This document shows, piece by piece, positions 14,295 to 23,409 of a DNA stretch of 64,000 nt (the stretch's first letter is position 1; each line of letters opens with the position of its first letter). The stretch covers positions 175,228 through 239,227 of the forward strand of contig JBBPII010000008.1 of assembly GCA_038040385.1 (NCBI GenBank), written 5' to 3'. Origin of the DNA: Gilichinskyi gelida (lineage in GTDB: Bacteria; Acidobacteriota; Thermoanaerobaculia; Gp7-AA8). A model generated the notes under the pieces. That model was not told where the DNA came from. It searched no databases and was given only the letters and a program-made list of their open reading frames with translations. The translations under genes were made by a program, and so were the position numbers.

Positions 14295-17267
14295 TTACGG
14301 ACTCGGCACCTTCGCACCCTTCGACAACAGAAACTGGCGAACCCTCCCGTAGCGCAGCTTTTCGACCATCTCGATGAGCGTTTCCGGGCTGCAAGTGTTC
14401 CTGACATTGACGTCCGCGCCGGCGGCCACAAGGATCTCCACCAGGGCGAGCGTCTTTTGCTCCAGGTAGGTGTCACCGGGCAGCGCGAACCACAAAGCAG
14501 TGGCTCCGCATTTGTCCGCCGCGTTGACGTTGGCACCTCCCGCCAGCAGCACCCTAACCGCTTCGATGTCCATCGCATCGGCCGCATCGTGCAGGGGGGT
14601 GTGACCCTTCTCGTCCCTGGAATCGACCGGGGCGCCGGCCGCGAGGAGATGGGCAATGACAGCGGCCTTGGCGCGACTGTCGCCGGAAATCGTCGCATGA
14701 AGAGCCGACGTCGTTTCGCCTTCGGGCGCCACTTTCGCGCCAGCCTTCAGCAGCAACGGGACCGTCTTTTCTGCGTCGTCGTCCCTGGCCGCCAGGATCA
14801 AAGGGCTCACCGCGGCTTTGCCTCGGCGATTCGGATCGCCTCCCGCCGCGAGAAGCATGGCCAGAATGTCGGACGCTCCAATCGAAGCGGCTCGGGCCAT
14901 GGCCGTGTTCTCGCTCTCATCCTCGGCGGACTGCGTTTCGATGTTCGGATCCGCACCGGCTCGGAGGAGCCGCTCGACCACATCTGGATTGCGCGCGGAC
15001 GCCGTGTAGAGAGCGGTCCACCCCGACTTGTCCTGCGTGTTGACACTCGCCTTCGCGGCGATCAGCAGATCCACAATCGCCAGGCGGCCTCCCATCGCGG
15101 CATGATGCAAAGGCGTAAGCCCGTTTGCATCCACAGCGTTGACAGAGGCACCGGCCTTCAGAAGCAGATCCACCGCCTCGGCGCTATCGTTCACCGCGGC
15201 CACGTGCAGCGGTTGTGCTCCGCTCTTGTTCTTTAGTGATAGATCGGCGCCGCCCTTGATGAGAATCCGCGCTGCGTCGACGTTCTTCCTTTCGAGAACG
15301 CGATGAAGGAGGTATCCGATCTCCGCCCCGGTGTTCACGATGACCTGAAGGACCTCGACATCCTTGCGCTCCGCGGCCAATCCGATCGGCGTCTCGTTTT
15401 GCCCGTTTATGCGGTTGACGTCGGCGCCGTGTGCCAGAAGCAGTTCCACGACGGCGCGGGATCCCGAGTGCGCCGCCGCATGCAAGGGCGTCCTTCTATG
15501 ATCGCCCGGCGCGTCGACCACTGCTTTCTGCGAGATCAGGAATGCGGCCGCTTCCACCTGGCCCTTCGCGGCAGCCGCATGCAGGGCCGTCGAGATATAC
15601 GTCGAGGCATACGACGGAGATTTGGTTGCGTTGACATCAGCCCCATGCTCGATGAGCAGCTTGAGCATGTCCACCTTTCCAGCTCCTGCAGCGAGTTGCA
15701 ATGGCGACAATTCGTCCGAGTCGTTAGGAGGCTGCACTGCCGCGCCATGCTGAAGGAGCACTCGAGCCGCGACGAGCGATCCATTCGCGGCGGCGATCCC
15801 GAGAGCGTCGTAGTCTTCCCCTCCGTGCACTTTCAGGTCGGCGCCAGCGGTGACGAGCACCCCGGCAACGTCGCCGCGGTCATATCGCGCGGCAAGGTGC
15901 AATGCCGTGTCCGCCTGGATCATTTGCCTGTCTTCCTTGCTCCTCCGGAGCGTTTCGACGTCGACCTCGCCGCCCACCAGCAAAGCCTTCACGGCATCTG
16001 TCCTTCCGTGCTCGGCGGCAAAATGTAACGGCGTACCCCACTCGCGTTCGGAACCTTCGGTGTGGATCACGGCCCAGGCGTGAGGTCGTGCGCCCGCATT
16101 CAGCAAGAGGCGTATCGCGTCACCCGACCCCTGAATCGCGGCCTCATGCAACGCCGTTCGGCCCGTGGCATCTGCAAGATTCGGATCGGCGCAGTTCTCG
16201 AGCAAGCGTTTGATCGCGGCGACGTCGCCCGCCTTAGCGGCGACATGCAGCGGTATCTTGGCGCGCTCCTCGGGTCCCGAGATCTGCACCGGATGCCCCG
16301 CCGCGCGTGCCGCCTGGAGAATCAACGCCAAGGGCACCGCCCGTCCGAGGGGCGGCTCGTCGGCTGTGATCATCCCGACGATCTCTCCTCGTTTGTTGAG
16401 CACTGCTCCGCCGGAAAAGCCCACCCGTACGAACTGCGATTCGAAGCTGATCTGGTTGGGGAAGACCTGCGACGCATGGTCGGGCGTCAGTGGCATTGCC
16501 CAGAGGATCCCGCCGGGATAGCCGACGGGATACACGGCATCTCCGCGACGCAAGCCACTGCTGTCTCCGCCCAGATGAAGCGGCAGCGCACAGAAGTTCA
16601 GTTCAATCCCATCCACGGCAAGGATGGCGAGATCCAGCTCGGCATCGGCTACAGGCGCCAGAAGCCGCGCGCGATGCCAGCGTGGGGCAAGACTCTTCAG
16701 TTGAACATCGATCGTCTTCGCCGCGGCAGTCCCTTGGCGCACGACGTGGTTCGCGGTGGCGAGATACACGCGGTTGCCGTCGTGCGACAGGATGATGCCG
16801 GCGCCGCTTCCCAGTTCACTGCGGAGCATCGCCACCAGCTCCATCCCTCGCTCCGGCTGATCGGGAGCGACGTAGGGTCGAGGTCTGGAGGCTGGCAACC
16901 GATTCTGAATGTCTTCGATGACCTGCCCGAATCGGACGTGAGACCGGGCATTGGTCAAGTCGGTGTCCTTGAGGATCTCGTCGAGGTCCTCGAAGCCCCA
17001 ATCCGCCGCGCGCGCGAGCCACTCCGTGGCCGTCGCAGCATCCCCTTTCCGCGCGTAGGCGCATGCGATGTTGTAGGCGCAAACGGAATATCGAGGGGCC
17101 AGTTGCAGACACCCTTGAAACGCAGCGATCGCATCGTCCAGCCGGTTCTCTTCCAGCGCTTCCTCCCCACGGCGGATCGCACCACTGGGACTGTCATCCT
17201 CGGCGTGAAGGTTCCTAGGCCCGTACAGAACGAGGGCGATGACGCCGAACATACGTAGAGCCTTCAT
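14295..17267 (-). CDS. Exported TPR - trypsin-like protease - ankyrin repeat protein (copy 1)
   Basis: The 990-residue product is predicted from ATG 17267, which begins a signal peptide (MKALRMFGVIALVLYGPRNLHA). ATG codons at 17291 and 17297 are alternatives and would overlap the upstream gene. Residues about 28-95 form a TPR-like helical repeat. Residues about 145-315 are a trypsin-fold protease with His 174 (ATANHVV), Asp 212 (AELDLAIL) and Ser 285 (GFSGGAVL). From about residue 335 to the end there are about 16 ankyrin repeats. The ankyrin array probably binds or regulates protein partners. It is the downstream tandem paralogue of the gene at 17284-20139 and the last gene of that operon. 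Confidence 0.9.
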   Translation of the reverse strand: MKALRMFGVIALVLYGPRNLHAEDDSPSGAIRRGEEALEENRLDDAIAAFQGCLQLAPRYSVCAYNIACAYARKGDAATATEWLARAADWGFEDLDEILKDTDLTNARSHVRFGQVIEDIQNRLPASRPRPYVAPDQPERGMELVAMLRSELGSGAGIILSHDGNRVYLATANHVVRQGTAAAKTIDVQLKSLAPRWHRARLLAPVADAELDLAILAVDGIELNFCALPLHLGGDSSGLRRGDAVYPVGYPGGILWAMPLTPDHASQVFPNQISFESQFVRVGFSGGAVLNKRGEIVGMITADEPPLGRAVPLALILQAARAAGHPVQISGPEERAKIPLHVAAKAGDVAAIKRLLENCADPNLADATGRTALHEAAIQGSGDAIRLLLNAGARPHAWAVIHTEGSEREWGTPLHFAAEHGRTDAVKALLVGGEVDVETLRRSKEDRQMIQADTALHLAARYDRGDVAGVLVTAGADLKVHGGEDYDALGIAAANGSLVAARVLLQHGAAVQPPNDSDELSPLQLAAGAGKVDMLKLLIEHGADVNATKSPSYASTYISTALHAAAAKGQVEAAAFLISQKAVVDAPGDHRRTPLHAAAHSGSRAVVELLLAHGADVNRINGQNETPIGLAAERKDVEVLQVIVNTGAEIGYLLHRVLERKNVDAARILIKGGADLSLKNKSGAQPLHVAAVNDSAEAVDLLLKAGASVNAVDANGLTPLHHAAMGGRLAIVDLLIAAKASVNTQDKSGWTALYTASARNPDVVERLLRAGADPNIETQSAEDESENTAMARAASIGASDILAMLLAAGGDPNRRGKAAVSPLILAARDDDAEKTVPLLLKAGAKVAPEGETTSALHATISGDSRAKAAVIAHLLAAGAPVDSRDEKGHTPLHDAADAMDIEAVRVLLAGGANVNAADKCGATALWFALPGDTYLEQKTLALVEILVAAGADVNVRNTCSPETLIEMVEKLRYGRVRQFLLSKGAKVPSP

Positions 17268-17283
17268 AGCGACTCGTTGCTCG

Positions 17284-20139
17284 CTACTCATGGCCACCAG
17301 ACTTCGCCCCCTTCGACAGCAGAAGCTGACGCACCTTGTAGTTGCCCAATTCTTGGGCTACGTCCATGAGCGATTTATTGCTGCAGCTATCCGTCGCATT
17401 GACGTCGGCGCCGGCGGCCACGAGGATTTCCGCCACAGCGAGCGCCTGGTCCTCAGTGTCGCGGGCACCTTGCAACACAAACGACAGAGGAGTCGCTCCG
17501 CATTTGGCCACCGCTTGAACGCTGGCACCTCCCGACAACAGCAGCTTGACCACCTCGATGTTTCTCCGACTCGCCGCATGGTGCAGGGGGGTGAGGCCGT
17601 TTTCGTCTGTGGCGTCGACGACGGCGCCGGCGGCAAGAAGAACGCGTATGACGGAGGCAGCGTCATGATCACCGTCGATCTCACCGTCGGCGACCATCGC
17701 CGCATGGAGAGGTGACGCCCCGTCACCTTCAGCCACCACCCTGGCGCCGGCCTTCAGCAGTAACTGCACCTTCTTCATAGAATCTCGACCCCGTGCTGCC
17801 AAGTACAAAGGACTGGCGGTGCCTTTGCCTCTGCGATTCGGGTCGCCTCCAGCCGCGAGAAGCAGAGCCAGCATTTCGGGTGGTCCTTTTGACGCTGCTC
17901 GGGCTACCGGGGTGTTCTCATCCGGCGGGAAAGGCACTTCGCTATTCGGATCCGCGCCGGCTCGCAGGAGCCGATCGACTACATCCACATGCCGCTCGGC
18001 GACCGCCAAGTACAGAGCGGTCCACCCCGACCCGTTCGGCTCGTTGACTTCTGCTTTGGCCGCAATGAGTAGATCAACAGCCTCGGCCAACCCCTTCTTT
18101 GCCGCCATATGCAACGGGGATTCTCCGGAGTCCTTGTCCTTCAGAGCGACATCGGCGCCGCCCTCAATGAGAATTCGCGCCGCGCCGATGTTGCCGGCGT
18201 AGAGGACGCGATGTAGCAGGTATCCGGTGTCCGCCTTCGCGTTCACGAAGACCCGTAGGATCTCGAGATCCTCACGCTCTGCAGCCAGCGTGAGTGGGCT
18301 CTCGTTTCGCGCGTTCCTCCTGTTCGGATCGGCGCCGTTTGCCACAAGCACCTTCGCCACCGCAGCGGACCCAGTCCTCGCTGCCGAATGCAAGGGCGTG
18401 TTCCCCCCGTAGCTTGGTTCGTCGACCACGGCCTTCTGCGCGATCAGGAATTCGGCCGCTTTGTCTTGCCCACCCGCCGCGGCCGCCGCCAGTGCTGTGG
18501 AGTACTGCCATGAAGTGATTTGATTGACATCCGCTCCGAGATCGATGAGGAGCTTCAGCATGTCCAACATCCCGGCTTCTGCGGCGACCTGTAACAGCGA
18601 AGGGTCGCGCTCGGGGGCTCTCGGCTGCATCGCCGCTCCATGCCGAATCAGCACTCGAGCGACGCTGACCGATCCGCTCCGGGCCGCGACACCGAGCGGC
18701 GTAAGGTCATGCCATCCGATCGCTTCCAGATGGGCACCGGCGGCGACGAGCACTTCCGCCACGTCGCCGCGGTCGTGTCGCGCAGCAAAGTGCAGCGGGG
18801 TGTTCCACCGTTCCAGCCTGTCGTATCTCACGAGGGTCTCAACGTTGACGTCGCCGTGAACCAGGAAAGCCTTCACCGCTTCCACCCTCCCGTGCTCCGC
18901 GGCGAGGTGCAGCGGCGTAGCCCATACGCGTTTGGAGTCGTCCCCGCGGATCACGGCCCACGCGTGGAGCCGTGCGCCGCCATTCAGCAACAGCTGGATG
19001 GTTTCGACCGACCCTTGCACTGCGGCCTCGTGCAATGCCGTTCGGCCGGTGGCGTCTGCAAGGTTCGGATCGGCGCAGTTCTCGAGCAAACGCTTGATGG
19101 CGGCGACGTCGCCCGCTTTGGCCGCGACATGCAGCGGCATCTTGGCGCGCTCCTCGGGCCCGGAAAGCTGCACCGGATAACCCGCCGCGCGTGCCGCCTG
19201 GAGAATCAGCGCTAAAGGCACAGCCCGTCCGAGGGGCGGCTCGTCGGCGGTGATCATCCCGACGATCTCTCCTCGTTCGTTGAGCAATGCCCCACCGGAA
19301 AAGCCCACCCTGACGAACTGCGATTCGAAGCTGATCTGGCTCGGCGAGACTTGTGACGCATGGTCCGGCGTCAGTGGCATTGCCCAGAGGATGCCTCCGG
19401 GATAGCCGACCGGATACACGGCATCTCCGCGATGCAACCCGCTGTCTCCGCCCAGGTGGAGCGGCAGCGCGCAAACGTTCAGTCCAGTCCCGTCCACCGA
19501 AAGAACAGCGAAATCCAGATCGGCATCGCCTACGGCCGGCTGAAGCCGCGCGCTGCGCCAGCGTGGCCCAAGAGCTTTCAGTTGAACGCTGACGGTCTGC
19601 GCCTCCGTGCCACCTTGACGGACCACGTGGTTCGCGGTGGCCAGATAGACGCGATTGCCCTCGTGCGAAAGGACGATGGCGGCGCCGCTGCCCAGTTCGC
19701 TTCGGACCATCGCCACCAACTCCATTCCCCGCTCCGGCTGATTGGGAGCAACGTAGGGTCGATTTCTCGAATCCGGAAACCGACTCTGGATGTCTTCGAT
19801 GAGCTGCCCGAATCGAACGTCAGACCGGGCGTTCGTCAAGTAGGTAGTCTGGAGCATCCAGTCGACCTCCTCGTAGCCCCAGTCCGCCGCGCGCGCGAGC
19901 CATTCCACAGCCGTTCTCGCGTCGCCTTTGAGGGAATAGGCGCAGGCGAGGTCGCAGGCGCAAACGGAAGCGCGAGGAGCCATCTGCAGACATCGTTGAA
20001 ACGCGGTGATCGCGTCGTCCAGCCGGTTCTCGGCCAGAGCTTTCTCACCACGCCGGACCGCAGCATCGGCATTGTCTTCCTGGGCGTGAAGGTCTCCGAA
20101 TCCCCAGAGAACGAGAAGGAACGCCGCGAGAACTCTCAT
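17284..20139 (-). CDS. Exported TPR - trypsin-like protease - ankyrin repeat protein (copy 2)
   Basis: The 951-residue product starts at ATG 20139, which overlaps the upstream stop by 4 nt (ATGA) and begins a signal peptide (MRVLAAFLLVLWGFGDLHAQ). The order is TPR-like repeat, trypsin-like protease with His 171, Asp 209 and Ser 281, then about 16 ankyrin repeats to the C terminus. It is closely related to copy 1 along its length; the protease/first-ankyrin part is nearly identical (PLHVAAKAGDVAAIKRLLENCADPNLADATGRTALHEAA occurs in both), whereas the later repeats diverge. This indicates tandem duplication followed by change mostly in the ankyrin part. Confidence 0.9.
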   Translation of the reverse strand: MRVLAAFLLVLWGFGDLHAQEDNADAAVRRGEKALAENRLDDAITAFQRCLQMAPRASVCACDLACAYSLKGDARTAVEWLARAADWGYEEVDWMLQTTYLTNARSDVRFGQLIEDIQSRFPDSRNRPYVAPNQPERGMELVAMVRSELGSGAAIVLSHEGNRVYLATANHVVRQGGTEAQTVSVQLKALGPRWRSARLQPAVGDADLDFAVLSVDGTGLNVCALPLHLGGDSGLHRGDAVYPVGYPGGILWAMPLTPDHASQVSPSQISFESQFVRVGFSGGALLNERGEIVGMITADEPPLGRAVPLALILQAARAAGYPVQLSGPEERAKMPLHVAAKAGDVAAIKRLLENCADPNLADATGRTALHEAAVQGSVETIQLLLNGGARLHAWAVIRGDDSKRVWATPLHLAAEHGRVEAVKAFLVHGDVNVETLVRYDRLERWNTPLHFAARHDRGDVAEVLVAAGAHLEAIGWHDLTPLGVAARSGSVSVARVLIRHGAAMQPRAPERDPSLLQVAAEAGMLDMLKLLIDLGADVNQITSWQYSTALAAAAAGGQDKAAEFLIAQKAVVDEPSYGGNTPLHSAARTGSAAVAKVLVANGADPNRRNARNESPLTLAAEREDLEILRVFVNAKADTGYLLHRVLYAGNIGAARILIEGGADVALKDKDSGESPLHMAAKKGLAEAVDLLIAAKAEVNEPNGSGWTALYLAVAERHVDVVDRLLRAGADPNSEVPFPPDENTPVARAASKGPPEMLALLLAAGGDPNRRGKGTASPLYLAARGRDSMKKVQLLLKAGARVVAEGDGASPLHAAMVADGEIDGDHDAASVIRVLLAAGAVVDATDENGLTPLHHAASRRNIEVVKLLLSGGASVQAVAKCGATPLSFVLQGARDTEDQALAVAEILVAAGADVNATDSCSNKSLMDVAQELGNYKVRQLLLSKGAKSGGHE

Positions 20140-21266
20140 AACCGAACCCTCCACCATCGCAGGACCGCAGCGATCAATCCAAAGACGTAGAGTGTCGTGC
20201 CCCAAAGCAGAGGCATACGGTGCCGCGCCTGAAGCCAGGCAAGCCAGGTGGGCATCAGGCTTTTCGGATTCTCGCCCCAGCCGCTTCGCATGCCGCGAAC
20301 GGTGCCCCTGAAGGCGAGGGTGACATGGCCCTTCTCGAGTTGCAGCGTACGAATCACGCCGCGGACTTCGTCGAATCGCAGCAATTCTCTGGGCCGCACC
20401 GGACGCGGTTCGCCGTTCAGTGACTCGAGATAGATGGTCCCGGACAGGATCGTCGACACAGCATCGGTCGTTGTTCCATCCGATGCCTGGAATTCGTCGA
20501 TTCGGGACAACGACAGCTTCTTGATGGAGAGTTGGGGAGAGAACTCCGTATCCGAGCCCGCGGCGAAGAGCAGATCTAGACTCGCCTCGCCGGGGTCAGT
20601 CTCGAGCAGAAACGACCTCGGAATCTCAAAAACAGCCTCGCGGCTTTCGGCGCTCATCAGGTCGATTTTCAGAGGACCGTACAGCGTGGCCCGCATGACA
20701 TTGCGCGAGCCCTTGAGAACGACGCGGGCACTCAACGGCGTACGTCCTTCGCCGACATGGACCTCGACACCGGCGGCCAGGTTGAGAGGATGCAGCGTCA
20801 CGGTTCCCGTTCTCTGATCGCGTTCCGTCGCCGTGACGCGAACGGCCTTCTGCTCGTCCGGCCCGGACTGTGCCGCCCACTGCGACAATGCGGAATCCGA
20901 GGATTGAATCCCGCGGAGACCGGACACCCCGAGCTCGGCGAGATTCACGGTGTCGGTCAGCACCTGCGGCCGCGAGAGGACGAACCCCGCTTCGGAGACG
21001 GCCAATTGCAGTTCCACTTCCGTTTCGCGGACGCGAAGGAACAGGAGCAGGCTGACGAGGACGAGCGTCCCCGCCAGGACCGCGGCAATACGCCAACGCG
21101 GAGAGATGCTGGGAAACGCTTTCTCGCGGACTTCCACCAATCGAGCGAGGTGGTTCAATGCGTCGAGCTGGTCGGGGGGCACGACGCCGTCATGCTTTGC
21201 CGCTTCGTCGCCGATCTCGCGCGCTTTTCGACGCAGGAGCTCGCGTAGCGGATCGTTATCGCCCAT
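20136..21266 (-). CDS. Two-helix membrane protein of the protease/ankyrin operon
   Basis: I do not recognise the family. The 376-residue product has a cytoplasmic N-terminal region of about 55 residues (DPLRELLRRKAREIGDEAAKHDG...). One membrane helix follows (about 58-80, RIAAVLAGTLVLVSLLLFL), then a beta-rich domain of about 260 residues that should be outside the cytoplasm, and a second helix at the C terminus (TTLYVFGLIAAVLRWW). It overlaps the upstream secreted-protein gene by 11 nt and the downstream protease gene by 4 nt. The four genes are thus almost certainly one translational unit. It could anchor or sense for the proteases; this is inference. Confidence 0.82.
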   Translation of the reverse strand: MGDNDPLRELLRRKAREIGDEAAKHDGVVPPDQLDALNHLARLVEVREKAFPSISPRWRIAAVLAGTLVLVSLLLFLRVRETEVELQLAVSEAGFVLSRPQVLTDTVNLAELGVSGLRGIQSSDSALSQWAAQSGPDEQKAVRVTATERDQRTGTVTLHPLNLAAGVEVHVGEGRTPLSARVVLKGSRNVMRATLYGPLKIDLMSAESREAVFEIPRSFLLETDPGEASLDLLFAAGSDTEFSPQLSIKKLSLSRIDEFQASDGTTTDAVSTILSGTIYLESLNGEPRPVRPRELLRFDEVRGVIRTLQLEKGHVTLAFRGTVRGMRSGWGENPKSLMPTWLAWLQARHRMPLLWGTTLYVFGLIAAVLRWWRVRL

Positions 21267-22026
21267 GGGTCGTTCCGGTCATGAACCAGAGTTCGTGGCT
21301 GATGGCTCCTCCATCTCGCAACGTCGCTCCGATCTCCACGAGGTAGGTGCCTTGATGAGGGAGCGGTCCAATAGGGATGCGAATGCTCCTTCCGGCAGGG
21401 TAGAAGCCGTACTTCAGAGGCTTCGGATCCGACACCTGCACACCGATACCGTCGCCCCGGACGCTTGATAACGAGACGAAGACCTCGCTCAACTCGTTTC
21501 CGGGAACAACGATCAATTCGTAAACACCTTCTCGTCCCGCAGGCGGCTGTCCGATGCGCGTGGGTAGATACAGGGCGCGGACGGTGTCGCCCACCTTTTC
21601 TTCGGTCCAGGCCACGATCCCGATGTCTCTCGCCGTGAGCTTTAAAGCCGTGAGCACATCGGTCGGCCAGCGATACGAGTGCGAGCCGGCAGGCTGACGG
21701 CTATCCATTCGATAGTACGTCTTGGGCTTCAAGGAATTCGCGCGGAGTCGTACATCGGCGCCGTCGGCTGCCCATTCGACGAGTAGCGTGCGATTCGCGG
21801 CAAGCGATTCCGGCAGGTTCATCTGGCCGAACGAGGCGACGATCAACGGCGTGACGGTCACCGGCTGGACGTAGATGCCTTCGCAACGGTCTCCCCGAAG
21901 GCGATATCCGAACGGGTTGTCCGGTGACATGGGAAGGTAGCGATCACAGTGACGAGACTGCTGGTCCCCCTGAGCGGAGGCAATCGCCAGGCTTACCAGA
22001 CAGAAAGCCGCAACACGTCCACCCAT
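21256..22026 (-). CDS. Secreted protein of unknown function, first gene of the protease/ankyrin operon
   Basis: The start is ATG 22026 with GGGAGG just upstream, giving 256 residues with a signal peptide (GRVAAFCLVSLAIASAQG). The mature N terminus has a Cys-bearing segment, HCDRYLPMSPDNPFGYRLRGDRCEGIYV, with two cysteines able to form a disulfide. The rest is beta-rich, ending IGPLPHQGTYLVEIGATLRDGGAISHELWFMTGT, like an immunoglobulin-fold extracellular protein. I do not recognise a named family. A longer in-frame start upstream adds no credible protein features. Confidence 0.82.
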   Translation of the reverse strand: MGGRVAAFCLVSLAIASAQGDQQSRHCDRYLPMSPDNPFGYRLRGDRCEGIYVQPVTVTPLIVASFGQMNLPESLAANRTLLVEWAADGADVRLRANSLKPKTYYRMDSRQPAGSHSYRWPTDVLTALKLTARDIGIVAWTEEKVGDTVRALYLPTRIGQPPAGREGVYELIVVPGNELSEVFVSLSSVRGDGIGVQVSDPKPLKYGFYPAGRSIRIPIGPLPHQGTYLVEIGATLRDGGAISHELWFMTGTTHGR

Positions 22027-22168
22027 GAGCCTCCCTTGCTCGCCGGAAAACTGTTGACTATTGCTGGATGCTACCGAGGAGGACCTCCAGGAGGCCGCTT
22101 CCCTACCCGTGAGTAGTGCAGCGGGACGCCGGAACGTTACAACCAACCGCCCCGCTGGAACGTAGGCA

Positions 22169-22193
22169 CGATACGTGGTGCTATCGCGATATC
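22169..22193 (+). promoter_or_regulatory. Palindromic operator candidate upstream of the VapBC-like pair
   Basis: TATCGCGATA (22182-22191) is a perfect 10-bp palindrome. CGATA...TATCG forms a second overlapping inverted pair from 22169. It lies 11 nt before the antitoxin ATG, as expected for autoregulation. Confidence 0.5.
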
Positions 22194-22202
22194 ATCCGTC
22201 GC

Positions 22203-22448
22203 ATGGCTCAACTCGTGGTTCGCCAACTCGATGATGACGTCAAGCAAAAGCTCCAGCGCCGCGCTCGCCGGCACGGCCGCAGCACGGAGGAAGAAGTTCG
22301 CGAGATCCTGCGTAACGCGGTCAGGAGCGAGGGAGGCATTCGCACACCGCTGGGATCGCGCATCGCCGCTCGTTTCGGCAGAGTCGGCCTTGTGGAGCAG
22401 ATTCCTGAGCTGCGCGGTCAGACCGTCCGTCCCGCGGTGTTCGAGTGA
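22203..22448 (+). CDS. FitA/VapB-like ribbon-helix-helix antitoxin
   Basis: The 81-residue product starts at ATG 22203. It opens with MAQLVVRQLDDDVKQKLQRRARRHGRSTEEEVREILRNAV, the FitA-type Arc-like fold for binding DNA and the toxin. The C-terminal half is the toxin-wrapping segment. The gene overlaps the PIN-domain gene by 4 nt (GTGA, 22445-22448). It is likely repressed by its own complex at the palindrome just upstream. Confidence 0.92.
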   Translation: MAQLVVRQLDDDVKQKLQRRARRHGRSTEEEVREILRNAVRSEGGIRTPLGSRIAARFGRVGLVEQIPELRGQTVRPAVFE

Positions 22449-22870
22449 TCCTGCTCGACACGAATGTGATCTCCGCTCTCATGCAGCGCGATGCGGATCC
22501 CATCGTCGTGGCATGGCTCGATTCGCAGCCATCGGAATCGATCTGGACGACGTCAATCACCGTCTTCGAGGTTCGTTTCGGGCTGGAAATCCTCGCGTCC
22601 GGACGGCGGCGACGATCGCTCGAGGAGGCTTTCCGCAAGACATTGGAAGATGATTTCGAAGGCCGCGTCGTTCCGTTCGACGAAGCCGCCGCGCAGGCTG
22701 CGGGGCACATCGCTGCGGAGCGACGGCGATTGGGCCGTACCATCGAGATCCGCGACGTGCAGATCGCCGGGATCGCCGCGGCGCGGAAAGCGGCGATTGC
22801 AACGCGCAACCTGCGCCACTTTGAAGACCTTGATCTGGAGTTGATCGATCCCTGGTCGGCAGACCGGTGA
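22445..22870 (+). CDS. FitB/VapC-like PIN-domain ribonuclease toxin
   Basis: This 141-residue PIN protein would cut RNA when not held by its antitoxin. It starts with GTG overlapping the antitoxin stop. Acidic metal-binding residues are in MILLDTNVISALM (Asp 5), TVFEVRFGLEIL (Glu near residue 42), and the pair IEIRDVQIAGIA and ATRNLRHFEDLDL near the end. Length fits the family. It marks the right side of the caspase/ankyrin region and lies just before decayed GMC-oxidoreductase fragments. Confidence 0.93.
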   Translation: MILLDTNVISALMQRDADPIVVAWLDSQPSESIWTTSITVFEVRFGLEILASGRRRRSLEEAFRKTLEDDFEGRVVPFDEAAAQAAGHIAAERRRLGRTIEIRDVQIAGIAAARKAAIATRNLRHFEDLDLELIDPWSADR

Positions 22871-22879
22871 ACGTTCGCC

Positions 22880-23100
22880 TCACGCGACATTCGCCGCCGG
22901 CGTTTTCTTCGCGCCGGCGAGGATCACGTCCGCAGCTTTCTCCGCGATCATGTAGATCGGCGTGACGATGAAGAAGCCAGGGATGCCCGGGAACACCGAC
23001 GCGTCGACGACCCGCAGGTTCTCCACGCCGATGGACGCGGAAACTGCTGTCCACCAGCGCCTCGGGATCGCTCGGCTTGCCCATCCGATTCGAGCATGTC
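22880..23100 (-). pseudogene. Fragment of a GMC oxidoreductase (C-terminal end, frameshifted)
   Basis: On the minus strand, MGKPSDPEALVDSSFRV reads in one frame and then, after a shift near 23045, LRVVDASVFPGIPGFFIVTPIYMIAEKAADVILA continues in another. Together they match the last 65 or so residues of GMC oxidoreductases, including the intact copy at 25945-27750. No catalytic part or start remains. It is oriented opposite to the intact copy. Confidence 0.85.
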
Positions 23101-23166
23101 GCGAGTATCGACGAAGACGCTTTACCCAGATCCACCGGCACATGAATTCGGCGAACCGGCGGCCGT

Positions 23167-23240
23167 TCACGCGACACTCGCCGCCGACGTCTTCTTCGTG
23201 TGGGCGAGGATTACGTCCGCCGGCTTTCTCCGCGCACCAT
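23167..23240 (-). pseudogene. Second, shorter GMC oxidoreductase fragment
   Basis: A degenerate repeat of the last 20-odd codons of the fragment at 22880, shifted by one base within AEKA(A)DVILA and followed by KKTSAASVA-stop. It lies 287 bp from the first copy, which suggests an old tandem duplication that has since decayed. Confidence 0.7.
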
Positions 23241-23409
23241 GTCGCGCGGTCGCCGGCTGAAACGCTCCGCGTCCTCGGTGCACCATCATTTAAGACGATT
23301 CGTTGAAAAACAGGTCGAAAGTGGAAAGTCGGACGTATTTCGAGGTAGGGAAATCCCTCAGACCGCCCCTCCCTATGTAACCGGGTCAATCAACAAGAAG
23401 GAGACGGTG

